This document shows positions 1-7,694 of a stretch of 64,000 nucleotides of DNA, piece by piece (position 1 is the stretch's first letter; the number at the start of each line of letters is the position of its first letter). The stretch is taken from contig NC_006370.1 of the NCBI RefSeq assembly GCF_000196255.1, forward strand, positions 1,084,187 through 1,148,186, in the 5' to 3' direction. The translations under genes were made by a program, and so were the position numbers. The DNA is from Photobacterium profundum SS9. GTDB lineage: Bacteria; Pseudomonadota; Gammaproteobacteria; Enterobacterales; Vibrionaceae. Below the pieces are notes generated by a model. That model worked only from the letters and a program-made list of their open reading frames with translations, ran no database searches and had not been told where the DNA came from.

Positions 1-443
1 ATATGACCAGGAATAAGGCAGGCGAAGTCGACCACGCCCGCTTCAGTAAACTGCCAAATAATAGCGGATTTCTGACCAGCATTCAGTGTCACCATATTGT
101 TTTCGGCATGCTGCATATCTGGCATTTTTCGCATCATTTCTGCGTGGCTTTTTAAATTATCTTTCGAGCCAATCACAAACTCGTGTGGTATTTTTCCGTC
201 GTTGGTGATGAGGAAGCGCACCGTTTCACCTTGTTTTACGTTAATGTTTGAAGGTGTAAACCTCATCATATCCGACATGCTGACATCAATGGTTCTGGTG
301 ACATTTTTTGCTTTCCCAGGCATACCCACTGGTGAACTCGTTGCTTCAGCGGGGTGGGAGTCGTGATTACCTCCGGCGAATACCATATTTGATAGTAGCG
401 TTGATAGGATCAAGAGCGCTGCAGCACTTTTTGTTTTCATCAT
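1..443 (-). CDS. Periplasmic cupredoxin, copper-binding (partial, runs off left edge)
   Basis: Minus-strand gene whose C-terminus lies outside the window; 147 codons are visible. The start at 443 (Met-Met-Lys-Thr) follows an AGGA seven bases upstream. The N-terminus is a signal peptide of about 22 residues. The mature part has the cupredoxin pattern seen in copper-resistance proteins: IPHEFVIG supplies a His ligand, and FACLIPGH supplies the Cys and His of the C-terminal copper loop, whose Met would lie beyond the edge. It ends a copB/copA block and is paralogous to the cupredoxin at 25227-25775, though it lacks that protein's long Met/His-rich N-terminal stretch. The role is probably periplasmic Cu binding or delivery; a CopI-type function is inferred. 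Confidence 0.85.
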   Translation of the reverse strand, partial: MMKTKSAAALLILSTLLSNMVFAGGNHDSHPAEATSSPVGMPGKAKNVTRTIDVSMSDMMRFTPSNINVKQGETVRFLITNDGKIPHEFVIGSKDNLKSHAEMMRKMPDMQHAENNMVTLNAGQKSAIIWQFTEAGVVDFACLIPGH

Positions 444-459
444 TATGATTTCCTTTTGT

Positions 460-1389
460 TTAGAACCAGAATCGGATGCCAGCCAACCAAAACGTTTCTT
501 CTGTCTCCCCATCTTCCATTTTAATTAGCTCTCGGGTGTCACCCAACTTACTTTCCCACTCAACACCGACATACGGTGCAAATTGTCGGCTGAATTCGTA
601 TCTCAGTCTTAATCCTGTTGCAAGCGAAGAAAAACCGCTCGCGATACCTCTTTCTGCGTCATCTTTACCATAGATACTCATTTCTAATCTTGGTTGTAAT
701 ATTAGGCGTTGTGTCAACAGCAGTTCGTATTCAGCCTCTATGTCTAGTGCCGTTTGCCCTTCTGTACTGACAGAGGCTTTAGCATCAATTTCAAACCAAT
801 AGGGAGCCAACCCTTGAAAGCCTGCTGTTAGCCAAGTTTGGTCTTTTTCATCACCAGAATCATAGCGGACACCAATTTGCCCATCCCAGAATGTATCAAC
901 TGCGTGGCTCCAAAGTAGTTCAGTTGAAGCTTCCCTTAACTTGCTATTATCGACTTTACCTTCGCTGGTTAAGATGACTTTGTTGTAATCTCGCCCCCAG
1001 ACGAGACGGCCGTCGTAATTTAGCCTTTCATTGTCTTTACTGTAGGCATACTCAAGTCGGTCAAAAGAGACAAACCAACGTGAGTGTTCATCCGCAAAGC
1101 TCAACTTATCTTGACCAGTAATAGCATAGGGAGCTGAATCCAAAGTGTAGCCACCAGAATAGGCATCGGGATCTCGTGCGTTATCAGGGGCGCTACCACC
1201 TTGCATAGACATTGGTGACATATCATGTCCTATCTTTTTCATGTCATGGGATTCATCCATAGCGGCATAGGTATTGAGTGATAAGACTAAAGCGGCGGTG
1301 GCACTGACGAGACCGGTGGTAAGGTATTGACTAACCGCCTGTTTAGACCGTGCAGTGTTTCTATCAATGATTAAATGTAAATTTTTCAT
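460..1389 (-). CDS. copB: Copper resistance protein B, outer-membrane beta-barrel
   Basis: A 309-residue protein of the CopB/PcoB family, which forms a C-terminal beta-barrel in the outer membrane and works with CopA in periplasmic copper detoxification. The start at 1389 has AAGGTGG upstream, and its ATG overlaps the copA stop (ATGA), so translation is probably coupled; a longer reading frame to 1455 runs into copA and is rejected. A hydrophobic export segment lies near residues 15-40, followed by a short Met/His stretch. The rest is family-typical barrel sequence ending in a terminal aromatic residue (WLAGIRFWF). The cupredoxin gene follows 16 bp downstream, making a copA-copB-cupredoxin operon. 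No copC or copD is visible. Confidence 0.9.
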   Translation of the reverse strand: MKNLHLIIDRNTARSKQAVSQYLTTGLVSATAALVLSLNTYAAMDESHDMKKIGHDMSPMSMQGGSAPDNARDPDAYSGGYTLDSAPYAITGQDKLSFADEHSRWFVSFDRLEYAYSKDNERLNYDGRLVWGRDYNKVILTSEGKVDNSKLREASTELLWSHAVDTFWDGQIGVRYDSGDEKDQTWLTAGFQGLAPYWFEIDAKASVSTEGQTALDIEAEYELLLTQRLILQPRLEMSIYGKDDAERGIASGFSSLATGLRLRYEFSRQFAPYVGVEWESKLGDTRELIKMEDGETEETFWLAGIRFWF

Positions 1390-3167
1390 GATATGACCAC
1401 CTTTCTGAACATTCCTGCATCCATGTGAAACAGCAAATGACAGTGCCATGCCCACGCACCAAGCGCGTCTGCGGTAACCAAAAAACTGATCCGCTGAGCA
1501 GGTTGTACTGGGATAGTGTGCCGACGAACCAGCAACTCGCCATTCGGCGTTTCTAGTTCACTCCACATACCATGCAAGTGCATTGGGTGCGTCATCATGG
1601 TGTCGTTCTGCAAAATGATTCGGACACGTTCCCCATAGCGAAGGTGGATCGGGGTTGACTGTCCAAACTCAACACCGTCAAATGACCAGGTGTAGCGCTC
1701 CATATTACCCGTGAGGTGTAGCTCTAGTTCACGCTCCGGTGGGCGGTGTTCTATCATGCCCCCGAATGTTTTTAAATCTGCGAGAGTCAAGACGCGGCGG
1801 CCATTGCTTCGCAATCCAACCCCCGGGTCGTCTAAGTTCGTTCTAGGCGTATTTACTCTCATATCGACACTTGGACCGTATTCAGTCCTTGCATGACGAA
1901 CGTGTTGGCTCGCTTTATTTTGAATTATGTCCGTCATGCTATGGTCCATGCCTTCCATCACAGTCATGTCCATTTTACTGTGGTCCATGCCTTCCATCGC
2001 AGACATGTCCATTTTGCTGTGATCCATCCCTGTCATATCACCCATCATGTCAACCATTGAAAGTTTTTGTGGGGCATCTAAATGAGGGACTGCTGCTTTC
2101 AGCCCATAGGATGTCGCCAATGTACCGCAGGCAAAGCCAGTTCTATCCATTGCTTGAGCAAAAATGGTATTGGCATCTTCGGTGGGTTCGATGATCACAT
2201 CGTAAGTTTCACCTGGACCAAAACGGAATTCGTCGACGATGACTGGTTCGAGGTTTAACCCATCACATTGCACAACAGTCAGTTTTACCCCAGGAATACG
2301 TACATCATAGAAGGTATTGCTCGCACCATTTATAAAGCGAAGGCGGATGCGTTCGCCCTTTCTGAATAGACCGGTCCAATTGCCATTAGGCGTATTGCCA
2401 TTCATCAGGTAGGTGAGCGTTTCTGATGATAAATCTGCAAGATCGCTCGGACTCATGCGCATTTCATTCCACATTTTCTTACTGGCATAAGTAGCAGCAA
2501 TACCTGAACGTGATATTTGATCTAAAGTGCCAAATACAGTGGGTTGGTTATAGTTATAGTAATCCCCCTGCATTTTCAGCTTGTTGAAAACTGACATCGG
2601 GTTTTCGTCTGTCCAATCAGACAGAATAACAACGTGGTCACGTTCGTATTCAAACGGGTCTTTTTCTTTGGGTTCAATAATGATGGAGCCATACATTCCG
2701 GTTATTTCTTGCATAGCAGTGTGTGAGTGATACCAGTAGGTGCCGCTTTGTTGAACTTTAAATTGATAAGTAAAGGTTTCACCCGCCGGGATCCCAGGGA
2801 AGCTAATACCTGGTACACCGTCCATCTGATAAGGAAGAAGCAAACCATGCCAGTGAATTGAGGTGGGTTCTTTCAGTTGATTAATAACCTTAATGGTTAC
2901 CACATCACCTTCTTTAAACTTTAGCGTGGGGGCCGGGATCGAACCGTTGATGGTGGTGGCTTTACGCTGCACTCCAGTAAAGTTGACAATAGACTCCGAT
3001 ACGATGAGCTCAAAATCCGTGCCCGTTAGAATGGGGGTTTGAGCATTTGTACCGTTGTATTCTCGTGCCCAAGCAGAAGTAACACATGGTGATAGCCCCA
3101 TGATTACACCGCCAGCCACAAGACCTTTTACGAAGGTTCGTTTTGAAAAATTGAAGGGCGAAGTCAT
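1386..3167 (-). CDS. copA: Periplasmic multicopper oxidase CopA/PcoA type
   Basis: A 593-residue multicopper oxidase that probably oxidises Cu(I) in the periplasm. Start 3167 is preferred over the in-frame ATG at 3179 because GGAGAG lies just before it. The N-terminus has a twin-arginine-like signal with a Lys-Arg variant (SKRTFVKG). Copper ligands are visible in order: HWHG at about 105-108, YWYHSH at about 144-149, HPMHLHG, and C-terminal HCH at 575-577 followed by His581 and Met586 of the type-1 site. Between them, at about residues 371-411, is a Met/His-rich insert with repeated MDHSKMDM units, typical of PcoA-type enzymes as a copper-binding loop. It is the first gene of copA-copB-cupredoxin, reading away from a CusR-like palindrome at 3227-3256. 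Confidence 0.95.
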   Translation of the reverse strand: MTSPFNFSKRTFVKGLVAGGVIMGLSPCVTSAWAREYNGTNAQTPILTGTDFELIVSESIVNFTGVQRKATTINGSIPAPTLKFKEGDVVTIKVINQLKEPTSIHWHGLLLPYQMDGVPGISFPGIPAGETFTYQFKVQQSGTYWYHSHTAMQEITGMYGSIIIEPKEKDPFEYERDHVVILSDWTDENPMSVFNKLKMQGDYYNYNQPTVFGTLDQISRSGIAATYASKKMWNEMRMSPSDLADLSSETLTYLMNGNTPNGNWTGLFRKGERIRLRFINGASNTFYDVRIPGVKLTVVQCDGLNLEPVIVDEFRFGPGETYDVIIEPTEDANTIFAQAMDRTGFACGTLATSYGLKAAVPHLDAPQKLSMVDMMGDMTGMDHSKMDMSAMEGMDHSKMDMTVMEGMDHSMTDIIQNKASQHVRHARTEYGPSVDMRVNTPRTNLDDPGVGLRSNGRRVLTLADLKTFGGMIEHRPPERELELHLTGNMERYTWSFDGVEFGQSTPIHLRYGERVRIILQNDTMMTHPMHLHGMWSELETPNGELLVRRHTIPVQPAQRISFLVTADALGAWAWHCHLLFHMDAGMFRKVVIS

Positions 3168-3226
3168 CTTTCTCTCCATGTTGCTTGCGGTACAACTGTA
3201 TCTGGGCGTCGCTTTCAGCAGTCTGA

Positions 3227-3256
3227 CATCAACATGACAATATTGTCATGTTGATG
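3227..3256. promoter_or_regulatory. 30-bp perfect palindrome, CusR/PcoR-type copper box
   Basis: The 30 bases read identically on both strands. The core ATGACAA-TA-TTGTCAT matches the E. coli CusR box (ATGACAA-NN-TTGTCAT), and each arm extends to CATCAACATGACAA. It sits in the divergent promoter region between copA (minus) and the secreted-protein gene at 3325 (plus), so one dimeric response regulator could control both sides. A possible plus-strand -10 (TATAGT) lies at 3276-3281. The CusR-like regulator encoded at 4177 is the obvious candidate; binding itself is inferred. Confidence 0.85.
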
Positions 3257-3324
3257 AAAGTCTAATGTCAGTATCTATAGTTAATAATAAATGTATTGAG
3301 ACTAAAGAATAGAAGGTGTATTTC

Positions 3325-3702
3325 ATGAATTCATTAAAAACCATTTTAATCGTTATATCATTTTCTTTAATTGGCACTCCGGCTTTTGCTGATCAATTGA
3401 ATTCTTTTGGTAATTATATTTCTAGAACCGATGCCAAGATTCTTCAAGTTGCCCCGACTAAAACAAAACAGCATGCTTACGAGGCTGCGCTATCTAAGCT
3501 AAATGCACTTGAAGACACCTCTTCTATTGACCTAAACAAAGAGTTAAAAGTATGGAGCATTAATGTGCAACCTCACAAAACGCATTTAAAAGAAGGGGGG
3601 TACGTCACCGTGCAAGAGCGAATGAATAATAATGGTGAGATAGAGTATGTTGGGTTAGTCAACGTTAAGGTTCACTATGTAGAACGTAACAGTAATAACT
3701 AA
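3325..3702 (+). CDS. Small secreted protein, DUF3316-like
   Basis: A 125-residue exported protein. ATG at 3325 is chosen because AGAAGGTG lies 7-9 bases upstream; a GTG at 3316 would fall inside that ribosome site. The signal peptide ends near AFA-DQ (about residue 20). The mature domain has a conserved-looking centre (YVTVQERM) and ends in VNVKVHYVERNSNN. It resembles the Vibrio DUF3316 family and is clearly paralogous to the protein at 22691-23083, which shares the VTV-E core, the V-VK-HY near-C-terminal strand and the SNN end. The function is unknown. It is transcribed from the CusR-like palindrome and precedes a two-component system, so copper- or envelope-stress induction is likely. Family name is from memory of the pattern and is moderately certain. 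Confidence 0.75.
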   Translation: MNSLKTILIVISFSLIGTPAFADQLNSFGNYISRTDAKILQVAPTKTKQHAYEAALSKLNALEDTSSIDLNKELKVWSINVQPHKTHLKEGGYVTVQERMNNNGEIEYVGLVNVKVHYVERNSNN

Positions 3703-3722
3703 GTTATCACTTGTTTTTATTT

Positions 3723-3757
3723 GAGTATGATATTTACAGCCTTTGTCATACTCTTTT
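3723..3757 (+). terminator. Hairpin terminator or attenuator after the DUF3316-like gene
   Basis: GAGTATGA at 3723-3730 pairs with TCATACTC at 3746-3753, followed by TTTTCT. It lies between the first divergent gene and the PII-like gene, so downstream expression may be reduced or independent. Confidence 0.55.
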
Positions 3758-3788
3758 CTATAAGAGAAAGTTTTTATAAGAGAACGTT

Positions 3789-4094
3789 ATGTACTCAAAA
3801 ATAACAGTTATATTTAATCCTATCCATATAGAAAACATTGAAAAAACGTTACAAACGTCAGGGCATTGGTGTTTCACTTTGAAAGAGGTAGGTGGAAGAG
3901 ATCATTCATCATCTACAATAGATAAATATCAATTGCAAACGCTCATGCAACTTGAGGCCTACTTACCTTCAAGTAAGAAAGAAGCGTTGACTAAAGCACT
4001 CCTAGAGACCCTCAATATTGGGGGCGATGAAGAAACGTTGATTGCTGTTTGTCCTGTAGAAGAGCTGTATATAAACGGCAATAAACTCGACTAG
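3789..4094 (+). CDS. PII-like small protein
   Basis: A 101-residue cytoplasmic protein without a signal peptide or membrane segment. The beginning (KITVIFNPIHIENIEKTL, then FTLKEVGGR) follows the beta-alpha-beta pattern of the PII/GlnB superfamily. The end (AVCPVEELYING) resembles the PII strand before the C-terminus. The region matching the PII T-loop (GRDHSSSTIDKYQ) is short and lacks the canonical uridylylated Tyr context, so it is more likely a PII-like protein of the kind found beside metal-transport genes than a nitrogen regulator. It lies 82 bp upstream of the response regulator in the same direction. Ligand and role are not known; the superfamily call is moderate. Confidence 0.6.
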   Translation: MYSKITVIFNPIHIENIEKTLQTSGHWCFTLKEVGGRDHSSSTIDKYQLQTLMQLEAYLPSSKKEALTKALLETLNIGGDEETLIAVCPVEELYINGNKLD

Positions 4095-4176
4095 CTTAAT
4101 CGTTTTTTCACCTTCTCTCTGTGCTGTTTCATTAAAGATATTCTGTTTGTTGTTTCTAACCCTATGGGAGTGAAAA

Positions 4177-4872
4177 TTGAAAATTCTCATTATTGAAGAT
4201 GAAATAAAGGCAGGGCAATACCTAAAAAAAGGGTTGACCGAATCTGGCTATACTGTTGATTTGGCGAGTGATGGTGTTGAGGGCCTATACCATGCAACCA
4301 GCCATAGTTACGATTTAATTATTCTCGACATCATGTTGCCAAAACTGGATGGATGGCAAATTCTAAAAACATTGAGAAGCAGTGAAATGAGCACGCCTGT
4401 CATTATGCTTACGGCGAAAGAGCAAGTAGAAGACCGAGTAAAAGGCTTTGAGCTTGGTGCAAATGACTACGTAGTGAAACCTTATGCGTTCCCTGAACTT
4501 TTGGCCCGTATTCAAAATGTATTTAGGAACCATTCACCGAAATCAAAAAATATTTCACAAAGTAATACCATAGTGATTGCTGATTTACAGCTGGATATTA
4601 TCAAGCGTACTGCGACCAGAAATAATCAATCCATTACTCTTACTGCAAAAGAGTATTTGCTTTTGGAGTTGTTGATGCGCAAGCAGGGAGAAGTGCTCTC
4701 TCGCACTACTATTGCTTCTTTAGTATGGGACATGAACTTTGACAGCGATACCAATGTGATTGATGTTGCTGTCAAACGCCTGAGATCCAAAATTGATAGA
4801 CCGTTTGAAAAGGAGTTGATTCATACAATTCGAGGGATGGGCTATAAGTTAGAGGATATCGAAGAGCAATGA
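4177..4872 (+). CDS. CusR/CopR-type response regulator (OmpR family)
   Basis: A 231-residue OmpR-family regulator. It uses a TTG start at 4177 with GGGAG six bases upstream. The receiver domain (1-115) has the acidic pocket at IIEDE, phospho-acceptor Asp51 (LDIMLP), Thr in MLTAKE and Lys in VVKPY. The C-terminal winged helix (about 130-228) has the family pattern ending in HTIRGMGYKLE. The [16 protein letters not shown] segment is typical of copper/silver regulators such as CusR, PcoR and CopR. The stop overlaps the kinase start by four bases (ATGA). It probably binds the palindrome at 3227-3256 and the half-sites at 6348-6382 (inference). It is paralogous to the regulator at 24495-25172. Confidence 0.9.
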   Translation: MKILIIEDEIKAGQYLKKGLTESGYTVDLASDGVEGLYHATSHSYDLIILDIMLPKLDGWQILKTLRSSEMSTPVIMLTAKEQVEDRVKGFELGANDYVVKPYAFPELLARIQNVFRNHSPKSKNISQSNTIVIADLQLDIIKRTATRNNQSITLTAKEYLLLELLMRKQGEVLSRTTIASLVWDMNFDSDTNVIDVAVKRLRSKIDRPFEKELIHTIRGMGYKLEDIEEQ

Positions 4873-6221
4873 GAAACGGTAAATTCTCAATGAAGAAACA
4901 GCTGGTGCTCATGTTTGTGGGTACAACATTGTTAATTTACTTTTCTTTGGCCGTCGTTCTTCAATATGCCATCGATAGGCATTTCTATGCCCAAGACTAT
5001 TCACACTTATTGAGCAAATATAATGCCATTACGAAAAGCGACCTACAAAATCCTCAGACACTTTTAAGCGCAATTGCAAACAGCCCTGCCTACTTGTGGC
5101 TTGTAAAAGATGGAAAGATCATCGACCAAAACTCTACGATCACTTTTCCTAGCAAACAGCTGATACGAGCTAATCTTCAAGGTGTGAATAGTAAAAAGGC
5201 TATTGAGTGGTCGGAAAAATCCCTTAGAATTAGAGCTTTTTCTTTTCCGATTAATAACTCCTACTTACTGGTCATAGGGATCAGTATTAATCACCATTAT
5301 AAATTACTCTCTGAACTAAGGTTGATTCTATTTGGGCCTATGGGGCTAGCATTGATTGCTTCAGCCGCCTACAGCATCATCATTGTTAATAAAGGTCTTC
5401 GTCCCATTTCAACGTTGAATCAGCATATTCGGAAAATTGCGCCTAATCGGCTTGGAATTCGTGTTCCGCTTGACGATCTTCCCATCGAGCTACAAATATT
5501 GGCAACCACACACAATAAAATGCTCGATCGATTAGAAAGTGGTTTCGACAGACTGAGTGAATTCTCATCCGATATTGCCCATGAACTACGAACGCCTTTG
5601 TCCAATATCAGTACCCAAAATCAAGTCATACTATCCATGCCAAGGAGTAAAGAAGAATATCAAGAAACCATTGCCTCTAACTTGGAAGAGCTGAATAGAA
5701 TTATTAAAACTATCAATGATGTGCTTTATATTGCCAAGGCTGAAAACTCTTTAATTCACCGAAACGACGAATGGTTAAGCGTTAGAGGTGAAGTGGACAG
5801 AATCGTCGACTATTTCAGCATCCTTGGTGATGAGCATGATCTAATGATTGAAACCAGTGGACAGGCCGAGCTCTGTATAGATAAAAACATGTTCGAAAGA
5901 GCGCTAAACAATTTGCTTTCAAATGCCATCAGGCATGCTCAGATAGGGTCAACAATAAAAGTGGATATTGCCTCGCAAGCAAACCAAGTTTCGGTCACGG
6001 TGAGCAATCTAGGTGAGCCGATCCCATCTGAAGCCATCTTACATTTATTTGATCGTTTTTATCGTGCTGATAAATCTCGCCAGTACACTGGCAGTGTCGG
6101 TGCGGGGTTAGGGTTATCAATTACCCAATCCATTGTTCATGCCTATCAGGGCGAAATTCATGTTCAGTTTGAGCAAGGGTACACTTCTTTTATTATGGTA
6201 TTTCCAACGACCTCTGCGTAA
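4869..6221 (+). CDS. CusS-type heavy-metal sensor histidine kinase
   Basis: A 450-residue membrane kinase, translationally coupled to the regulator. A transmembrane helix at about 10-32 and another at about 150-172 bracket a periplasmic sensor of roughly 115 residues. A HAMP segment follows, then HisKA with phospho-acceptor His238 (DIAHELRTP), and a HATPase domain with NNLLSNAIRHA and GAGLGLSI. Architecture and length fit CusS/PcoS/CopS. The periplasmic part is not rich in Met or His, so metal identity comes from context (copA/copB upstream), not from visible ligands. It is paralogous to the kinase at 23131-24498, but the sensor regions look diverged, so the two may sense different cues or thresholds. 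Confidence 0.9.
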   Translation: MRNGKFSMKKQLVLMFVGTTLLIYFSLAVVLQYAIDRHFYAQDYSHLLSKYNAITKSDLQNPQTLLSAIANSPAYLWLVKDGKIIDQNSTITFPSKQLIRANLQGVNSKKAIEWSEKSLRIRAFSFPINNSYLLVIGISINHHYKLLSELRLILFGPMGLALIASAAYSIIIVNKGLRPISTLNQHIRKIAPNRLGIRVPLDDLPIELQILATTHNKMLDRLESGFDRLSEFSSDIAHELRTPLSNISTQNQVILSMPRSKEEYQETIASNLEELNRIIKTINDVLYIAKAENSLIHRNDEWLSVRGEVDRIVDYFSILGDEHDLMIETSGQAELCIDKNMFERALNNLLSNAIRHAQIGSTIKVDIASQANQVSVTVSNLGEPIPSEAILHLFDRFYRADKSRQYTGSVGAGLGLSITQSIVHAYQGEIHVQFEQGYTSFIMVFPTTSA

Positions 6222-6347
6222 TCTGTGCCATCTAAGCAAAGATAGTGACATTGTCGGCTCGATATATTTTCCCTTCCTCATTGTTATATGACACATCATC
6301 GATTCAAAAGATTGGAATTATTAAACGCAATAATTGGATTACAGTTT

Positions 6348-6382
6348 TGTCATGTTCATGCCAGAAACCTGTCACGTTCATT
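6348..6382 (+). promoter_or_regulatory. Tandem half-sites related to the copper palindrome
   Basis: TGTCATGTTCAT (6348-6359) and TGTCACGTTCAT (6370-6381) form a direct repeat with 22-bp period, two helical turns. Each is nearly identical to the right arm of the 3227-3256 palindrome (TGTCATGTTGATG). Direct repeats of this spacing upstream of a promoter are typical OmpR-family regulator sites. The target would be the secreted-protein gene at 6450. Confidence 0.6.
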
Positions 6383-6449
6383 GACCATACTTAATAATGA
6401 AAGGTGGGAATAAATAAAAATTTATTATTGACTTACGAGGATAGGTGCT

Positions 6450-6761
6450 ATGACATTTATTAAAACTATTTTTGTTTCAAGCTTATTGCTTTTATCAGGA
6501 GCAGCTCTTGCCGATATAAGAGTTGTTGATACTCATAATGGTGCATGGGTGTCCGTCTCTCACGGCGGCTCTCCTATCGAAGGTGCTCAAGTGAGCGTAA
6601 AAAATGTACCGCAACAAAAAACAACTTATATCACAGATAAGAACGGTAGAGTGTTTGTTCCTATAACGTTAGAAAACTCTCGTTCAATTAAATATCAGGT
6701 TATTAAACCCGGAGCAGAAAAGTCTGAATCGCGCTTTGTATTTCACTCGACAAACAAATAA
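6450..6761 (+). CDS. Small secreted protein, unknown, beta-rich
   Basis: A 103-residue protein with a clear signal peptide (cleavage near ALA-DIRV, residue 21). The remainder (GSPIEGAQVSVKNVP, then TYITDKNGRVFVPI) follows the pattern of a single carboxypeptidase-regulatory or Ig-like beta-sandwich domain, in which an added substituent sequence is followed by a TDxxGR turn. No catalytic residues or metal-binding clusters are seen, and no family is named. It ends the copper two-component block and carries the same regulator half-sites upstream, so it is probably a periplasmic member of that regulon. A 243-bp inverted-repeat element begins only six bases after its stop. Confidence 0.7.
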   Translation: MTFIKTIFVSSLLLLSGAALADIRVVDTHNGAWVSVSHGGSPIEGAQVSVKNVPQQKTTYITDKNGRVFVPITLENSRSIKYQVIKPGAEKSESRFVFHSTNK

Positions 6762-6766
6762 TAGAA

Positions 6767-7011
6767 AGTCACTTCAAGAGTGAGCTATCACACAGGGCAA
6801 CCGCATGAGTTAGTAAATTGTTATCAGTAATAATTTACTAACAAGCAAGGCTCGTGAATCGGGATGCGCGCGTGTGATTTTTGAGCGTTATTTTCAGGTT
6901 TTGTTTTTCGTTATAGTGTGAACTCAGCCCGCAATTACAAAAAACAAAACTTTAATTAACATAAAATCAACTCATGCGTTCGCCCTGAGCTATCACACTT
7001 TTGAAGTGACT
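6767..7011. mobile_element. MITE-like element with long imperfect terminal inverted repeats
   Basis: The ends are AGTCACTTCAA (6767-6777) and TTGAAGTGACT (7001-7011). The pairing continues inward: CAGGGC and a GCATGAGTT block (to about 6812) match the complement of about 6968-6988, so each arm is near 45 bases. A GAGCTATCACAC block occurs in the same orientation inside both arms. Inside is a second perfect 11-bp inverted repeat (6809-6819 with 6832-6842). No open reading frame is present and no clear target duplication was found. Confidence 0.6.
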
Positions 7012-7694
7012 CATATCAGCATAAATAAAATATTGCACACGTTATTATGCTATTTGTTCTCACATTGTTTATCCAATTTTAACAAGCTTTGTCACAATAT
7101 TATGCTGAAGTACATACGAACTGATTCCCAGCAGTAATTAGACTACAAGCGCATAAAATTCATTTCAAACAAATAAACTTTCAGGGTTGCCGAGCGGTCT
7201 ATTTTTTTCTGTAACTTGTTATGGAGTATGTATCGTATGAAGCTTTCCTGCGATTGATCGTAGGATTGCTGTTGAGTTACATTCCTGCCGTGGCTAACAT
7301 GTTGATGCCAAATATATACCTTGCTTTCAGAGCACTCTAGCATGACACCCCCCAATTCGAAAATCCCATTCATTGATAGAGTAAATACTCATTCGAGCCC
7401 CGTTAATAAAACTTAGCTTTACCCTTTCTAAAATCAGAACCACCATCATCTATTAAGTGAATAATAAACGAACACACAAGCCTAATAACACAGACAGTTA
7501 GATTGGCTAGAGAAGAACTTTCTAGACAACGCCATTAATATTGTTTATTTATATGAAATGCACCTTTAATATTGAGTCTGGTTATAAAAGATGCGTATGC
7601 AAGAAAATAATAAAGCCAGATGGAAGCAGTTAACACTTACCATAATTACTCGCTAATTTGAAAAAGTGTTGCTGGCCCTTTCAATTAAATCAAT
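7012..7694. other. Gene-free stretch
   Basis: About 680 bases between the inverted-repeat element and the chemoreceptor. The only reading frame of note (7143-7373, minus) has no ribosome site and no recognisable product. AT-rich runs could hold the chemoreceptor promoter, but none is assigned. Confidence 0.5.

Noticed and set aside
7189..7200. GCCGAGCGGTCT resembling a tRNA-Ser/Leu D-arm
   Set aside because: No acceptor stem, anticodon arm or T-arm at the right distances.
7143..7373. 76-codon minus-strand frame downstream of the inverted-repeat element
   Set aside because: No ribosome site, no recognised family, AT-rich and next to a non-coding element; kept only as unassigned sequence.
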